Source: Acholoe squamosa (lineage: Eukaryota; Annelida; Polychaeta; Phyllodocida; Polynoidae). From it: 64,000 nucleotides of DNA. The notes under the pieces were generated by a model. The model saw only the letters and a list, made by a program, of their open reading frames with translations, had not been told where the DNA came from and made no database searches. Below, piece by piece: positions 32,515 through 45,606 of the stretch. Both the position numbers and the translations under genes were made by a program. Within the stretch, counting starts at the first letter, position 1; each line of letters starts with the position of its first letter. Where the stretch lies: assembly GCA_949317995.1 (NCBI GenBank), contig OX439043.1, positions 2,162,501 to 2,226,500 on the forward strand. Reading direction: 5' to 3'.

Positions 32515-34754
32515 GGACGTTTTCTGCTGACCTCTACAGATATATCTGAGAAAATTAAAAAGATATATATCTAACCTCCCCCTTCCACTCATTTTGTTAT
32601 GACCTGATGATAAGATGTATGAAAACCCCCAAACAATATCCCTGGTTAGACCATTGCAGTAGTGAAAAAAAGTCAGGGAGGGTCTTCTGTCAATCTTCAA
32701 AGTGTTGTCTATCTAAAGGAATAAACGGGCATCAGCTTGTAAAGGTAGATGATCCAAGATGGTTTGGCTTGGTCCCCCTTGGCTGTAACCCCAATAAAGA
32801 TTTGATTCATATCCAGTGCTGCCGAAATATTTTTCTCAACACAGGCCAAAGTAGACTGTGTCTTGACAATTTTACACAGGCCATTTTTCTCTTTATTGTT
32901 AGTGCAATAGAGAGTAAGAATTGGAGGGGGGCTGGGGGTATATTCCCTCAGGAATTTTTTTAATATCCAGAAGCCAACTGGTGCCAACTGGTGCATCTTT
33001 AGGATAGCTAAAACCCTCAGATGAAAATTTTTCAACGACACCCCCAGTATATCAATGATGAATCTTATTGGATTTGGACAAATCACATGACTGACTATGG
33101 AAGGTCTTGGAATAACTGAAAGTGAAATGAGGAGACTGCAAGTGCTGTAAACCCCAATGAATAAACTGTTTCAGATGCCTTCTGTGCCTTATAGTCTTCC
33201 TGAACTCAGGATGCAGCTTATATGAGGAATTTTACTAATATAGACTACAGTAAGGAATGAAGACCATTTCAGACCCATTGTGTGGCTTATAGCATTCTCC
33301 CAAAGCTGGGGTGCCACTTATATGTGGGTTTGGCTTATAAATGGGGTTTTTTACAATATGACTGGATGGTGTGGGGGGCACATGCACTCCACCTGAGCCA
33401 AAGGTTTTATTACCCCATGATCATAAATACATTTATCAATACATCTTCCTCCCCATTCCTTTGAAAATGTTTGGAAATTTAAAAAAGAAGGTACATCCTA
33501 ATGCATTTATATAAATAGGCCTATATTCTTTTCCTTACACTAGTGGCTTCGCCACTAGATAGTGGGGGCAACGGCCAATAGACAAATTCTGCCTACTGAT
33601 CATGGCAAATGGGGGGCCTACTGATCACTGCAAATTCTGTTTTCTGCCCACCAGAGCCCCCTGGTGTCTTACAGTAGAAGCCCTTATCTTAGCAGCACTT
33701 AACTTAGCAACGGTGTATTTTATAGCAACATCAAACAATTTAGCACTCTCCCAGCAGATTCTATCGGAGGTTCGTTTTTTTGTGAATTACTCTGGAAGTA
33801 CTCATCAGATCTTTAAATATCAGATATCAAATTAAAGGGAATTGTAAGGGGAAACCAGATCAACAATCGGTCAACAGTTTACTTGATAAATGAAATCGGG
33901 ATGAGCGCTAATTTCTTATATGGAAAAGCTACACCAACACCACTTTCCTGTGTGCTCACAGGCCAGCTATCAGCAAAGTGAGCGCTGGAAAGCTAACTCG
34001 GAACTCCAAATGAGGTATCCCTATATAACATTGTCTCTCATTGGCTGATGTTTGGTAAGAAGTAGGTGGAGAGATATGCTTTAAGGGCGGGGCCCATTGC
34101 TATGCTGCGTGCAGTAACGGCGGACACATTTAGGCTCGGAAATGAGTGCAAGAGTTTATGTGCTAATAGTTTTCCATATCCTGTTAGGAGCTACTTTAAG
34201 GACGGGTACAACTATAGAGTTTTTCTGCTGATAGTCCTGGCACTCATTGAATATACAGAGCAATTACTCTGAAGGGCCTGTGATTTGAATATCCACTGAA
34301 TCTCTCATCTAATATATCAAATCTATGTTCCGTAGAGAAGTTTCGTCTGTTATAATCTCTAGCAATTTTCCCATTAGGGGTTCATTCGCCTTATTTGACC
34401 ACCACTGTGCTTAAAATCATGATGAAATGATAACCATCAAGTTAGATGTCAAATCTAATTCCTATTTTCAAATATTTTGAGTATAAAGGTACCCTTTCTT
34501 GATTTATTTCCCTAGCTCAGATAGACTAGGCTACATATTCACATCTTCGTCATCTCATCCATCAAGAAAAAAATTATAGAAACAGAGGCTACATATATAT
34601 CTAGTTTTACATATGCAATGTTGTTTAATTCCGAATTCAACATGAAGGCTTATGGATCCCTCTATATATGTCCCATGGCCCACCTACACTCACTAGTGAC
34701 CAAACATCGGATGCAAGGTGGTGGGTGAGGTGACAGAGTGAAAACAAAACTCAC
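32515..34754. other. Non-coding; fragments of a CTTATA-rich repeat
   Basis: No supported gene. 33,180-33,345 has repeated GGCTTATA/CCTTATAG motifs separated by 30-60 bases (GTGGCTTATAGC, GTGCCACTTATATG, TTTGGCTTATAA), also seen near 38,985-39,085 and 56,495-56,600. These look like fragments of one dispersed repeat, probably a DNA transposon. Any downstream exons of the minus-strand gene that starts at 34914 would lie here, but none could be identified. Confidence 0.45.
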
Positions 34755-34914
34755 CATTTAACTTGAACAACGGGTGATGGATGTTCGGGCGGCATCCTTG
34801 GTTGATTAATAATGTCTCGATCTGTTTCTTTAACTGTTTAAGGACATAACCTCCTGATGAACTGTGAATCATGAGATTCAATAAGCAGAGATATATTACA
34901 TGGTATTTCATCAT
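34755..34914 (-). CDS. Signal-peptide first exon, gene copy A (host)
   Basis: Minus-strand exon of 53 codons plus one base, from ATG at 34914 to a splice donor AAATG|GTGAGTTTTG. Residues 1-20 are a hydrophobic signal peptide (MMKYHVIYLCLLNLMIHSSS). A charged, probably helical stretch follows (VLKQLKKQIETLL), then a single Cys and the motif C-R-P-N-I-H-H-P. A matching exon lies 4.4 kb away (39163-39319) with the same donor and phase 1, and the alignment needs no frame-breaking gap. Phase-1 first exons are common in modular secreted proteins. I do not recognise the family and see no further exons. Longer upstream frame was rejected because the paralogue supports this ATG. Confidence 0.6.
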
Positions 34915-35358
34915 TAAGATGACTGTTTCAATCCAACAGAATGCAAGGTGTGTTAACTGCATTAATGGTAGAGCCATCCACTGGGCATTGCCTTTATGTC
35001 TTTCTCTCACTCTCCCACCACCGATGTAGTCTTGTGAACTTTCAATGCTAAAGTATAGGGGCTATGTGTGAAGGGAGATTGAAGGTATATACCCCCTCCC
35101 CTCTCCTCTTCAGAAGTCCTCCTGTGGCTCTGTCAGGTGGCTCTCCCACTGGGCCCTTAGTCCAACCTTAGACAGGTGGGCGGGGGTGTGCTGTGTAGAG
35201 GTACACCAGGAGGTAATTTCTTAACAAACTACGACTGCTGTACTTCAAATTGTAGTGGCAGACCTTAAAATAATGCCGTCATGCATTAGTGGGTACTAAG
35301 GGTGAAAGGTGTGTTAACCGCATTAATGATAGAGCCATCCACTTGGCATTGCCTTTAA

Positions 35359-36815
35359 GGGGCTGTGTACAAATGACGTCATGCATTTTTGGACCATTTT
35401 TGACCCCCCTCCCCCCTTGTCATGTTTTGTCATACAACACTTGACCCCCCCTCAGCATGATGTCATGCAGACAGATACCCCCCCCCCCCAAAGTGCATGA
35501 ATAGTAAAGGCCTATAGGCTATAAACAAATTAAAATGGTTCAAAGGGGCATATAGTGGGTGTGAATTGGCAATAAAGGATAAGATACATGCAAAGTAAAA
35601 AAAAACTAGCACTGATCAACAAATGAACAGAGAAACATGCCAAACACTGTCAGCTTATATAATGTATGGGTCCCTATATATGCAGGATGTACCATTTCCG
35701 TGCGATATAGTTATACACGGAGTACTATGGTAGTGATCATACACAAGTATTTCCTGTCACAAAAGGGCTTAAAAACTGTCTAGATCAATAGTCCAATACA
35801 GTTAATAGTCTGCCTTCTTTGCAGCGAAAGCTGTACACTTGTCAGCAAAGAGAAAATTGAGAACAGTTATTATTAAGGATCATATAGTTCAAGAGCTTGA
35901 ATGTTTTGATATATTGAATGTATTGATTTAATCTGTAACTTGAACCATATATACAAGTGTACTCTAAATAGGTTTCAGGCAGAACACTCTGAATTTAGTG
36001 AGTGGCCTAATAGAAAGCATCACAAATTCTCAGGAGACCATCGATTGCAATTGTAGTTCAAATTTATGATCTTACAAAGCTATTGAGTCACCTCAGCATT
36101 TTACTGTAGAATCTGCAAATAAGTCCGATAGAGTCTGATAGAGTTCCATTCAGACAAAGATGTGGAGAGTATGTTTGGAGGGAGGTCCCTTTTACATCTC
36201 CCCAAGCATCCCCTCAGTGAAAATAGCAACAGGGTGGTGGAGAGCTCCAGGGGAGTGTTCGTTATTTATCAACAGTGGGATTCCAGGAGGGGGTGGATTG
36301 GTGGAGGAGCAAAATAATTTTGACACCTCAAGGAGGGGGGGGGGATATCACACCTTTTCAAAAAGAAGCCTGTGGATTACTATGGAGGCAGTAGCAGTTC
36401 AGGGGTATTTTAGATGCATCATTTTAGATCCTGAGGGCAGCAGTGGCCCTTTTCAAAAAGGGTTAAATTGGTATAGGTAGGATAGAGTAGTAGTGCCCCC
36501 TTATAGTGGCCTGAACATCACCTTGATTTTACACTCACATTGATGGCAGTGACACTCATTGAGTGAGATGTCTGAGGAATGCATGCATGTAGGGCCTATA
36601 GGTAATAAATTTATGTCAGATGAATGCATTAAACTTCCCTACCTTTACAAATCTTTTTACAAAACTTTTTTTTCTTGCCAAAACCAAAGCATATTGTGAT
36701 TTCTTGATGACATGATGTCATGCAGCCCATGACCCCCCTCCCCCCTTGTCATGCTTGGTCATGGCAAGTTGGATCCCCCTCCCCCTCCTGCATGACGTCA
36801 TTTGTACACAGCCCC
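35359..36815. mobile_element. 1.46-kb non-autonomous element with terminal inverted repeats
   Basis: Starts GGGGCTGTGTACAAATGACG (then TCATGCA) and ends with the exact inverse (TGCATGACGTCATTTGTACA, then CAGCCCC). Subterminal parts are also inverted: CCCCCCTCCCCCCTTGTCATG and C-rich runs occur at both ends. Flanks CTTTAAGG and CTATAAGG could be an 8-bp target duplication with one mismatch, which would suit a hAT element, but the run of G blurs the boundary. No transposase frame is visible. The element sits in a 50-bp sequence that is itself a copy of 34,945-34,998. Confidence 0.75.
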
Positions 36816-39162
36816 CTATAAGGTGCACCTAGCAAATAGACTCACCCCCAGGATAAGGAGATAATACAAGGTGTGCCATGCACATAATTTAGACCACTTT
36901 AGTAGTAATTTTATGTAGATTATTCTCACCTATAAAACACACATCCAACTTCCCCAGTTCTCTAAAGTGCACAAGAGGTCCGTCTTCATGAATAAGGTAA
37001 CCTGTGGTATGGTAAGTCACAGCTATACACTTACGCATCTCTGAGGCAAATCCAGGAATATTCAAGTCTCATATGCTGACTAAAGCTTATGTGTGAGGTA
37101 TTACAGTATACACCATAGTATCATGTAAAATGATTAGGATACAGTGGCGGATTTAAAGGGGGGGTGGGGATGCACACCCCCTCCTTTTTGCCAGTATTTA
37201 AGACTTTAACTGCATATTTTGGACCCCAGACTTTGCTCAAAAACAGGGGATGCGCCCCCTCCTTTTTCAAATCCTGGATCCGCAACTGGGGGTATATCAG
37301 TATTCAAGTGTTTCTGAACAATTTGACCATTTGCTGCATTTCTTGCCTTATTACCTAATCATATAAATTTGAAGTTTTTGTGTTTGAAGTTCCATGAATC
37401 TTGGTTTCGTGTCATGTTCCCATGTTTCCCATTTACACTGTAAAATGATGACAATAAAGCTCAAAATGCACTTTCAAATATTGATTTTGTGTGTTGTGAT
37501 GTTGAACTATTCACCTCCATTGTCCCAGTATACCAATGAACCACATAGAATCTGTTACTTGTTTAACCTCTTAATATTACTCCCTCCTCCCTCCTCAAAA
37601 TGTCAAAGTCTATATCAAAATAAATTAAAGCCTGCGAGAAGAAATCCCTTTTTCATTATCTGTGTACAAATGGACACAGAAGTGAGAAAGGGAATCCATA
37701 ATCAGAGATATTTTGGATATAACTGAAAAGGCTATAGAAGAGAGCACCCCAGGTTGTTAAAAATTGGCAGAACACAGCATCTGCTGCTTCATATCCAATG
37801 CAACAATTAGCACTGCCCCCAAGTGGTCAAAGTGGCTGGAATGAGTACCCCCAGACTGTACTATTGATACAGTTGGGCGCCAGAGACTGGATGCCCATGG
37901 TCACTGTGGCCCCCTATCAGAGGGGCCACTGTGACCCTTGTAGGTGGGCGCCATGACTATGAGTTATGTAAGTAAAGTACATCCACACCCAACAGTAGCC
38001 CCAGTCTCCCACACTCTCTAAAAGTGCAATGACAGGGTGGGCAGAGTTCTGGCATGTTACAACTTGGTGGATGGTTAATACTCGTATGAAAATTTCTCCC
38101 ACCCTAAAAGGTAGACTGACTTTACCGGCCATATATGCAACACTATTCATAATAATTGCCATATTCCTATACACTGCTGCATGCAAAGCAACATACTTCT
38201 TTATTTAAAAACTAAATGCAAACGTTTACAAGTCATTTTAAATGAACTACATGGTTATACATGTCGTGACACTGGAGACGTTATGACAGTTGTGAATTGT
38301 TGTGCTGCCTGGTGTTAAACACTTCACAATGTAGTTATGACAAACAACATTAGGTGGCAGCCACAATCTGCCTTAGGTGGAATCTAACTGAGAGTGTGGG
38401 CACAGCATTACCAAATAGCAATGTGTGTAATCTTTATATGGTTTATGGCATGGCTTCATTTCATTTACAAGCGAGTAAGATTAAATTGGTTAAACAAAAA
38501 ACATATCATTGACAATGAAATGCCCTCAAGTTCATCAGTAATTATTGGCTACAACTTTTCTTGAAATGTAGTGGAAATTATATGAAATTATTCCCAGTCC
38601 TCATCCCATACCATTGGTCCTCTCAGTGACGTACATACAGATCCAGCTATCACCCCTTAAGAGGGGTAATATAGGTTCCTTGGAACCACCCTTTAATAAG
38701 GAAAGTCAATTCTTTCATTGCTTCTGCCATCCAAATTACAACTGGAGCAAGAATCAGCTGAAAGATGGGTAATCAATGTCATTTCTAATATCTCGCCTTT
38801 TTCCCTAGTTTCTAAATTGCTGTAGCTATATAATCCTAACTGGATTAGTTATCTGACAACCATTCATTGCAAAATGCTGCAATTTAATTATCGATCAATT
38901 TTTCATCCTTGATGGCTAATACCAGAATCCAAATAAAAATTAGGCTTAAAGCAATGGCCCAAACTATAGGTTAGACTTATATGAAGGTATTTTACGCTAT
39001 AAAACAGTACTGAAATGCCAATTCTTAACCCCTAGGTGAGCCTTATAATTTACTCTCAAACTCAGGGTGTGGCTTATACAAGGGTGCGGTAGTCACCTGC
39101 TAGTGACAAAACATCGAAATGCGGTGTGGTGAGTGAGGTAGCAGAGGGGTAACAAAACTCAC
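36816..39162. other. Non-coding; one hairpin, no gene supported
   Basis: 37,899-37,936 is a hairpin with 15-base arms and one mismatch (GGTCACTGTGGCCCC / GGGGCCACTGTGACC). A minus frame at 37917-38186 partly overlaps it and has no recognisable product. Short fragments such as GGATTTAAAGGGGGGGTGGGG with CATATTTTGGACCCC resemble common repeat remnants. Later exons of gene copy B (minus strand) would lie here, but none can be chosen. Confidence 0.4.
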
Positions 39163-39319
39163 CATTAAACTTGAACCGTGGGTGATGGATGTTGGTGCGG
39201 CAGCTTTGGTGACCCAAAAGACTGTGGATCCTGTTCTTCAAGTGTTTAAGTACGTGCCTGCTAGAGGAACTTGAAATCATGAAAATAATGATACAGAAAT
39301 ATATAATAAGATTCTTCAT
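39163..39319 (-). CDS. Signal-peptide first exon, gene copy B (host)
   Basis: Minus-strand exon of 52 codons plus one base, from ATG at 39319 to donor TTTAATG|GTGAGTTTTG. Signal peptide MKNLIIYFCIIIFMISSSSS, then VLKHLKNRIHSLL, one Cys and C-R-T-N-I-H-H-P. It pairs with the exon at 34755-34914: hydrophobic core, helix, Cys and NIHHP motif are kept while many bases differ, and the intron start is also alike. This points to tandem paralogues of a secreted protein gene. A non-ATG extension upstream was not used. Function unknown. Confidence 0.6.
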
Positions 39320-40128
39320 GATGTGAGACAATGTTTCCCGTTGAATATGTTGCAGTCACTGCATGTATGTCTTGGTGCTGCAGGTAGTAAGTAGAACTAG
39401 ACAAATTTGCATATCAACCAAGCGTTACACCTTAGTGTAGGAGATATAGCATCAACATTGGCACTTTTGGCAGGAAGCATGAAAGTTTGCACACGTTTTT
39501 TTTAACTTGCTAAATCCATTACAGTGGAAACATCATTTTCCAGAAGCATTTACTCAAAATTGATATTGAAAACAAAGAAAAAGTAAAAAATTCTCATCAA
39601 ATTACATTTAAATTAATTGAGGACTTAATGAGATCAGAAATAGACAAGGGAAATGAAATAGACAAGGGAAATGAAAGCATTGTTGTACCCATTGAAATAT
39701 AATATATTGAGTGGGATATCATGCATACAAATCGTTGCAGCTGGTGGTGTTATATATGCAGAGTACCATCTACTTAGGTTAATCTTTATGATATTACTGC
39801 TATGTATATTAAACCTGACTGTACCATGTACCATATAGATGCCTAGGCTGCCAGGGGGTGTGACCTACCTCTAAACTCTGTGCTCCCACTGAGAGGAGAC
39901 CCAGCATAGCTGCACTATCCTTACCATCCATACTCTGTGTGTTAGAATAAATACACCTTTACTGATAACTAATACAAGTATAAATACACATGCAGCACAT
40001 TATCGGATCATGTTAAAAGTGAAAAAGAAACATGGGTAGATTATGTCCTACTTTAAAAGTTACGTCTGAGTGACTAGGGGATAGGGTATGAAGAATTTTC
40101 TTTTTTTTCCCAAATGGGATCTTACATG
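39320..40128. other. Non-coding spacer
   Basis: AT-rich sequence without recognised features. It ends at the CATG target site of the minus-strand LTR element (40125-40128). Confidence 0.5.
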
Positions 40129-40485
40129 TGTAATGGTTCGAATCAATGTCTTGACTAGTCGAAGTAAAGACCAGACAAGGGATCTCGGGTTAGTGCAACT
40201 GGCTCATATTTATTACAGTATATGGTTTACATCTACCTCGAAGTGTACTGCTTAACTGTAGTGTAAGTTCAGGTAAAAGTGGTCTGACTCCGTCAACAGC
40301 TAGAGCCAGACTAATGCCTTCCCTGGCCCCAGGTAGGAGCTGGGACAAGGCGAACAGTGCTGCCACCACCCCGCAGAGACCAGGGGTTGAGGAGACCTCT
40401 AGTGACTACCGGTGATGGGCGCTCCGCTCGAGACACCCTCCTGAGGAAGACGCTCACACTATATCACGATCTACGAGCCCCTACA
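40129..40485 (-). repeat. 3' LTR of the minus-strand element
   Basis: 357 bp, starts TGTAATGGTTCGAATC and ends GAGCCCCTACA. Pairs with 55774-56131. Positions 40197-40485 recur as an internal partial copy at 43451-43739. Confidence 0.92.
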
Positions 40486-40915
40486 CTACCACCACCAGAA
40501 TAAGGAAAGGGATGTGTAAAAAAAGTGTATTTAACATTGTGACAACTTTGTTATTCTAAAAAAAAAAAGGGCTCGAAGTAATAAACGAGAGTTCGAAGTA
40601 GAACGTGATATGTTATTTGTGTGACGTCTTAGTAGTAGGAGTAGACCACATATAATCATATTAGGTGAAGTAAACATATTTATACACTATAAAACGATGT
40701 AGAAAAAAATGGGTTGAGACAAGTTCGGAAGAACATGTTCGAACCCGTACATAGAGTATTTAAATGTATGTTATTAATGACATACTATGTTTGTAATTAT
40801 ATATGGTAAAGTGTTACATAACACGAAAAGAAAAATTTTAAAGTTCATGTATGAACCCTATATAATAGTTTTTTAGCACAGTTTACAGTAACTGTGGGTT
40901 TTTTACATTTATAAT

Positions 40916-40916
40916 T

Positions 40917-40969
<53 letters not shown>
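40916..40969. repeat. (TA)n microsatellite, copy 1
   Basis: About 25 TA units. The second copy is at 44163-44219 in the duplicated unit and is slightly longer. Confidence 0.95.
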
Positions 40970-40971
<2 letters not shown>

Positions 40972-41007
40972 ACTATTAACCTTGAAGTGTGAACACAATT
41001 GGTATTA

Positions 41008-42356
41008 TCATATACCATTTTATTATTCCAATCATCTTAACATATTACTGTAGTAATCAATGAATATATAAGAAATTAATACATAGAATGGCTAGAAGAG
41101 CGCTCATACATTCTAGAAGAGCGTTCATGCTCCACTGAACACCAGCTATGTCAAATATACATAAGTTACATCACCAAAGGGACCGACCTCATGGTCCACT
41201 TCACAATATAAGGCTTTTAAGAGCCTAAGAGACCGACCTCTTGGTTCAGTGCACAATATAATAACTTGTTAGTGAATGCAACCGGCTGTCTCGGGTGCCT
41301 GGGCACCGCTGACGCCGTCATGGGTGTCTGAGCACCCCAAAACTGAACAAAAGGTTACATTAGTAACAATGCCATAAACTTCTGGTCACTCTAGCGTCGC
41401 TCCTAAGCAACCTAGGTTAAATATGAAAGCATTTATGAAAAGGCCATAATTAGATGGTCAAAATGAGTCCAAGATTAAGGCAAATTTCTCAGTATTAAGG
41501 AAGTTATGCTACCAAGACTGTTTTGACCTTTGAATGCGCTACAGACAAATCAGCACAAGTCACATGCCTGGAAAGCGGGTGATGGTAACTTGACATATTC
41601 AAGTCTGTGCATGCGCGAGATAAAGGCTATAGCTGCGTAAACGACCAAGATATGAGGGTCTGAACATGCCATACCGACCGAGACAATGGGGGACATGGCA
41701 GCGTCCATGGGGTTCCTTTGTGCACCCAGTGACACATGAAAGACTCCCCTCAAACAATCACAGAGTTAGGCAGATGCCACTGGCTCCAGTCAGTCTGAGG
41801 GGCCAAGCCAGAAATTGGTACTTATACCCCTGGCTGCTCCCTCTAGAAGGCAGAATCACCAGAACCACGTTGGAGGTAACATCTCCAGTCAACTCTCCTG
41901 CTACCTGCTATAGCTCTGCACTATGCTGGGTTAGACTATGCCAGACAGGCATAGGACTATACCACTAGTGGCCAGAGGCTATCTGCTACAAGACACCTAC
42001 CATAGGGTAAAGTTACACATTTATATATTATCCCTCTAAGCAGGAGGTCAGGAGCTAGGTGTGGGAACCCACCTAGGACCATACTGGACAGTGCATTACT
42101 ATTGTTATTACCTCACAGGTGGAGTGGAACAGAACATTATACCTTATAAACAATTTTACCTTTACTGTGTGTGGAAATTACCTGCATATTAATATCTGTG
42201 TGATTGATATTCCTACATGTCTGCCTAAAGCTGAATAAACCAGGGATAACTGGAAATAACACTGATAAGTGCTTGATATTCTTACTCTCTATATACCACT
42301 AGTCATATGGTATTTCTCATATGACAACTTGATCATGCACAATCACTAGTATGACA
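41008..42356 (+). mobile_element. Solo LTR of the young element's family, copy 1
   Basis: 1,349 bp aligning end to end with the LTR at 10753-12099, but clearly diverged (for example AGAAGAGCGCTCATACATTC against ATAAGAGCGCTCAAACTTTG). It keeps the GGTGCCTGGGCACC palindrome, the polyadenylation context CTGAATAAACCAG and the end CACTAGTATGACA. It lies in the opposite direction to its host element. No clear target duplication was seen. Confidence 0.88.
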
Positions 42357-43450
42357 ATATGTACCTGAGGAATATTATTAATATTTAAGGTACCAGATCT
42401 CGTAGGTTTATAGCACAAATTAGTTTGTTTACTAGTGATAAATAGACATATTTTAAGAGATAGAACCCAGTGGATGACGTTAGGATCGAAATTTTTAAAT
42501 AAAACTAACTTTATGCGTAATGTGAGAGGAATAGTGGTTAATTACATAGTATACAACATGAATTTATAGCAGCCCACCAGTGTAGTGGGTCTGCCCCACA
42601 ATAATAAATGACTTCGGGGTGTGTTCGGGGTTATCCACTGCTTGTCTGCAGATCCAATCGGCGAACGATGGACTTGGCGGTGGCAAGCCGTGTCGCTGTG
42701 TGGTGTGCCCTGATCAAGATGGGAAGATGTAGATTCGTCCATTGGCTTTTGTGGGTCTGCATCCGTCCGGACATCCTTCAAGGTTGGGGCACAGTTCGGG
42801 TGTTGGAGGATCCTATATAGAGGATAGGGTTGGCACCTGTAGTTATCTACATCGAGGCTCACAAGTCTGTCTCCATCACCGTCTCACCCGAGTTGGTTTC
42901 CGGATCAGAGGTTATGGACCACTGGGGGTTGGTCAGGGGCTGCGGCCACAGTGGTCGCCTCGGGGATAGAGGTTAGGGTCTGGGTCGGTCTAACCGGGGT
43001 GGCAGTCGGGGCAGTGGTGGTGGCTTCGGGTTCCCTTCCGGGTCCGGTTGGTGGTGCACCTGCACTGGCAGAAGGTCTCGGGGTGGACATGCTCATGAAT
43101 CCGAAAGATTCGATTTCCGCCTCGAGCTGTCTGGCCTCCTGCAGCTTGCCCTGGAGCTTTTCGAACGCACTCTCTGCAGTGCCGTCCCAATCTTTCATGA
43201 AGCAGCCGAATACTGCCATGAATCGAACATCCTTGTGGTCGTATTGGCTTCTCACCTCCTGAAGCTGCGACTCGTATTTCAGCTTCATGGCCTTAGCCTC
43301 GTTTTCATGCTGGAGCGAGCCCTGTCCTTGCATGTCCTGTGAGATCCCGGTTATTTCCCGTCGCTGGATCTCATGCAGACATTCAAACACACCTTCGGTC
43401 AAGCCTCGAAGGTATCCGGTGGCCTGGCTGATATGCCTCTCTTGCCACGC

Positions 43451-43739
43451 AACTGGCTCATATTTATTACAGTATATGGTTTACATCTACCTCGAAGTGT
43501 ACTGCTTAACTGTAGTGTAAGCTCAGGTAAAAGTGGTCTGACTCCGTCAACAGCTAGAGCCAGACTAACGCCTTCCCTGGCCCCAGGTAGGAGCTGGGAC
43601 AAGGCGAACAGTGCTGCCACCCCCCCGCAGAGACCAGGGGTTGAGGAGACCTCTAGTGACTACCGGTGATGGGCGCTCCGCTCGAGACGCCCTCCTGAGG
43701 AAGACGCTCACACTATATCACGATCTACGAGCCCCTACA
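43451..43739 (-). repeat. Internal partial LTR created by the duplication
   Basis: Copy of 40197-40485, lacking the first 68 bases of the LTR. It is a by-product of the tandem duplication, not a separate insertion. Confidence 0.9.
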
Positions 43740-44161
43740 CTACCACCACCAGAATAAGGAAAGGGATGTGAAAAAAAAGTGTATTTAACATTGTGACAAC
43801 TTCGTTATTCTAAAAAAAAAAAGGGCTCGAAGTAATAAACGAGAGTTCGAAGTAGAACGTGATATGTTATTTGTGTGACGTCTTAGTAGTAGGAGTAGAC
43901 CACATATAATTATATTAGGTGAAGTAAACATATTTATACACTATAAAACGATGTAGAAAAAAATGGGTTGAGACAAGTTCGGAAGAACATGTTCAAACCC
44001 GTACATAGAGTATTTAAATGTTATTAATGACATACTATGTTTGTAATTATATATGGTAAAGTGTTATATAACACGAAAAGAAAAATTTTACAGTTCATGT
44101 ATGAACCCTATATAATAGTTTTTTAGCACAGTTTACAGTAACTGTGGGTTTTTTACATTTA

Positions 44162-44162
<1 letters not shown>

Positions 44163-44219
<57 letters not shown>
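44163..44219. repeat. (TA)n microsatellite, copy 2
   Basis: Duplicate of the array at 40916-40969. Confidence 0.95.
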
Positions 44220-44221
<2 letters not shown>

Positions 44222-44257
44222 ACTATTAACCTCGAAGTGTGAACACAGTTGGTATTA

Positions 44258-45606
44258 TCATATACCATTTTATTATTCCAATCATCTTAACATATTACTG
44301 TAGTAATCAATGAATATATAAGAAATTAATACATAGAATGGCTAGAAGAGCGCTCATACATTCTAGAAGAGCGTTCATGCTCCACTGAACACCAGCTATG
44401 TCAAATATACATAAGTTACATCACCAAAGGGACCGACCTCATGGTCCACTTCACAATATAAGGCTTTTAAGAGCTTAAGAGACCGACCTCTTGGTTCAGT
44501 GCACAATATAATAACTTGTTAGTGAATGCAACCGGCTGTCTCGGGTGCCTGGGCACCGCTGACGCCGTCATGGGTGTCTGAGCACCCCAAAACTGAACAA
44601 TAGGTTACATTAGTAACAACGCCATAACCTTCTGGTCACTCTAGCGTCGTTCCTAAGCAACCTAGGTTAAATATGAAAGCATTTATGAAAAGGCTATAAT
44701 TAGATGGTCAAAATGAGTCCAAGATTAAGGCAAATTTCTCAGTATTAAGGAAGTTATGCTACCAAGACTGTTTTGACCTTTGAATGCGCTACAGACAAAT
44801 CAGCACAAGTCACATGCCTGGAAAGCGGGCGATGGTAACTTGACATATTCAAGTCTGTGCATGCGCGAGATAAAGGCTATAGCTGCGTAAACGACCAAGA
44901 TATGAGGGTCTGAACATGCCATACCGACCGAGACAATGGGGGACATGGCGGCGTCCATGGGGTTCCTTTGTGCACCCAGTGACACATGAAAGACTCCCCT
45001 CAAACAATCACAGAGTTAGGCAGATGCCACTGGCTCCAGTCAGTCTGAGGGGCCAAGCCAGAAATTGGTACTTATACCCCTGGCTGCTCCCTCTAGAAGG
45101 CAGAATCACCAGAACCACGCTGGAGGTAACATCTCCAGTCAACTCTCCTGCTACCTGCTATAGCTCTGCACTATGCTGGGTTAGACTATGCCAGACAGGC
45201 ATAGGACTATACCACTAGTGGCCAGAGGCTATCTGCTGCAAGACACCTACCATAGGGTAAAGTTACACATTTATATATTATCCCTCTAAGCAGGAGGTCA
45301 GGAGCTAGGTGTGGGAACCCACCTAGGACCATACTGGACAGTGCATTATTATTGTTATTACCTCATAGGTGGAGTGGAACAGAACATTATACCTTATAAA
45401 CAATTTTACCTTTACTGTGTGTGGAAATTACCTGCATATTAATATCTGTGTGATTGATATTCCTACATGTCTGCCTAAAGCTGAATAAACCAGGGATAAC
45501 TGGAAATAACACTGATAAGTGCTTGATATTCTTACTCTCTATATACCACTAGTCATATGGTATTTCTCATATGACAACTTGATCATGCACAATCACTAGT
45601 ATGACA
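44258..45606 (+). mobile_element. Solo LTR of the young element's family, copy 2
   Basis: Near-identical to 41008-42356 and carried by the tandem duplication. A handful of scattered base differences between the two copies dates the duplication as recent compared with the host element. Confidence 0.88.

Noticed and set aside
32437-32700. Minus frame with RESNPGPSNLQAEALLLSYF
   Set aside because: This is the antisense reading of a tRNA or SINE head, a well-known artefact.
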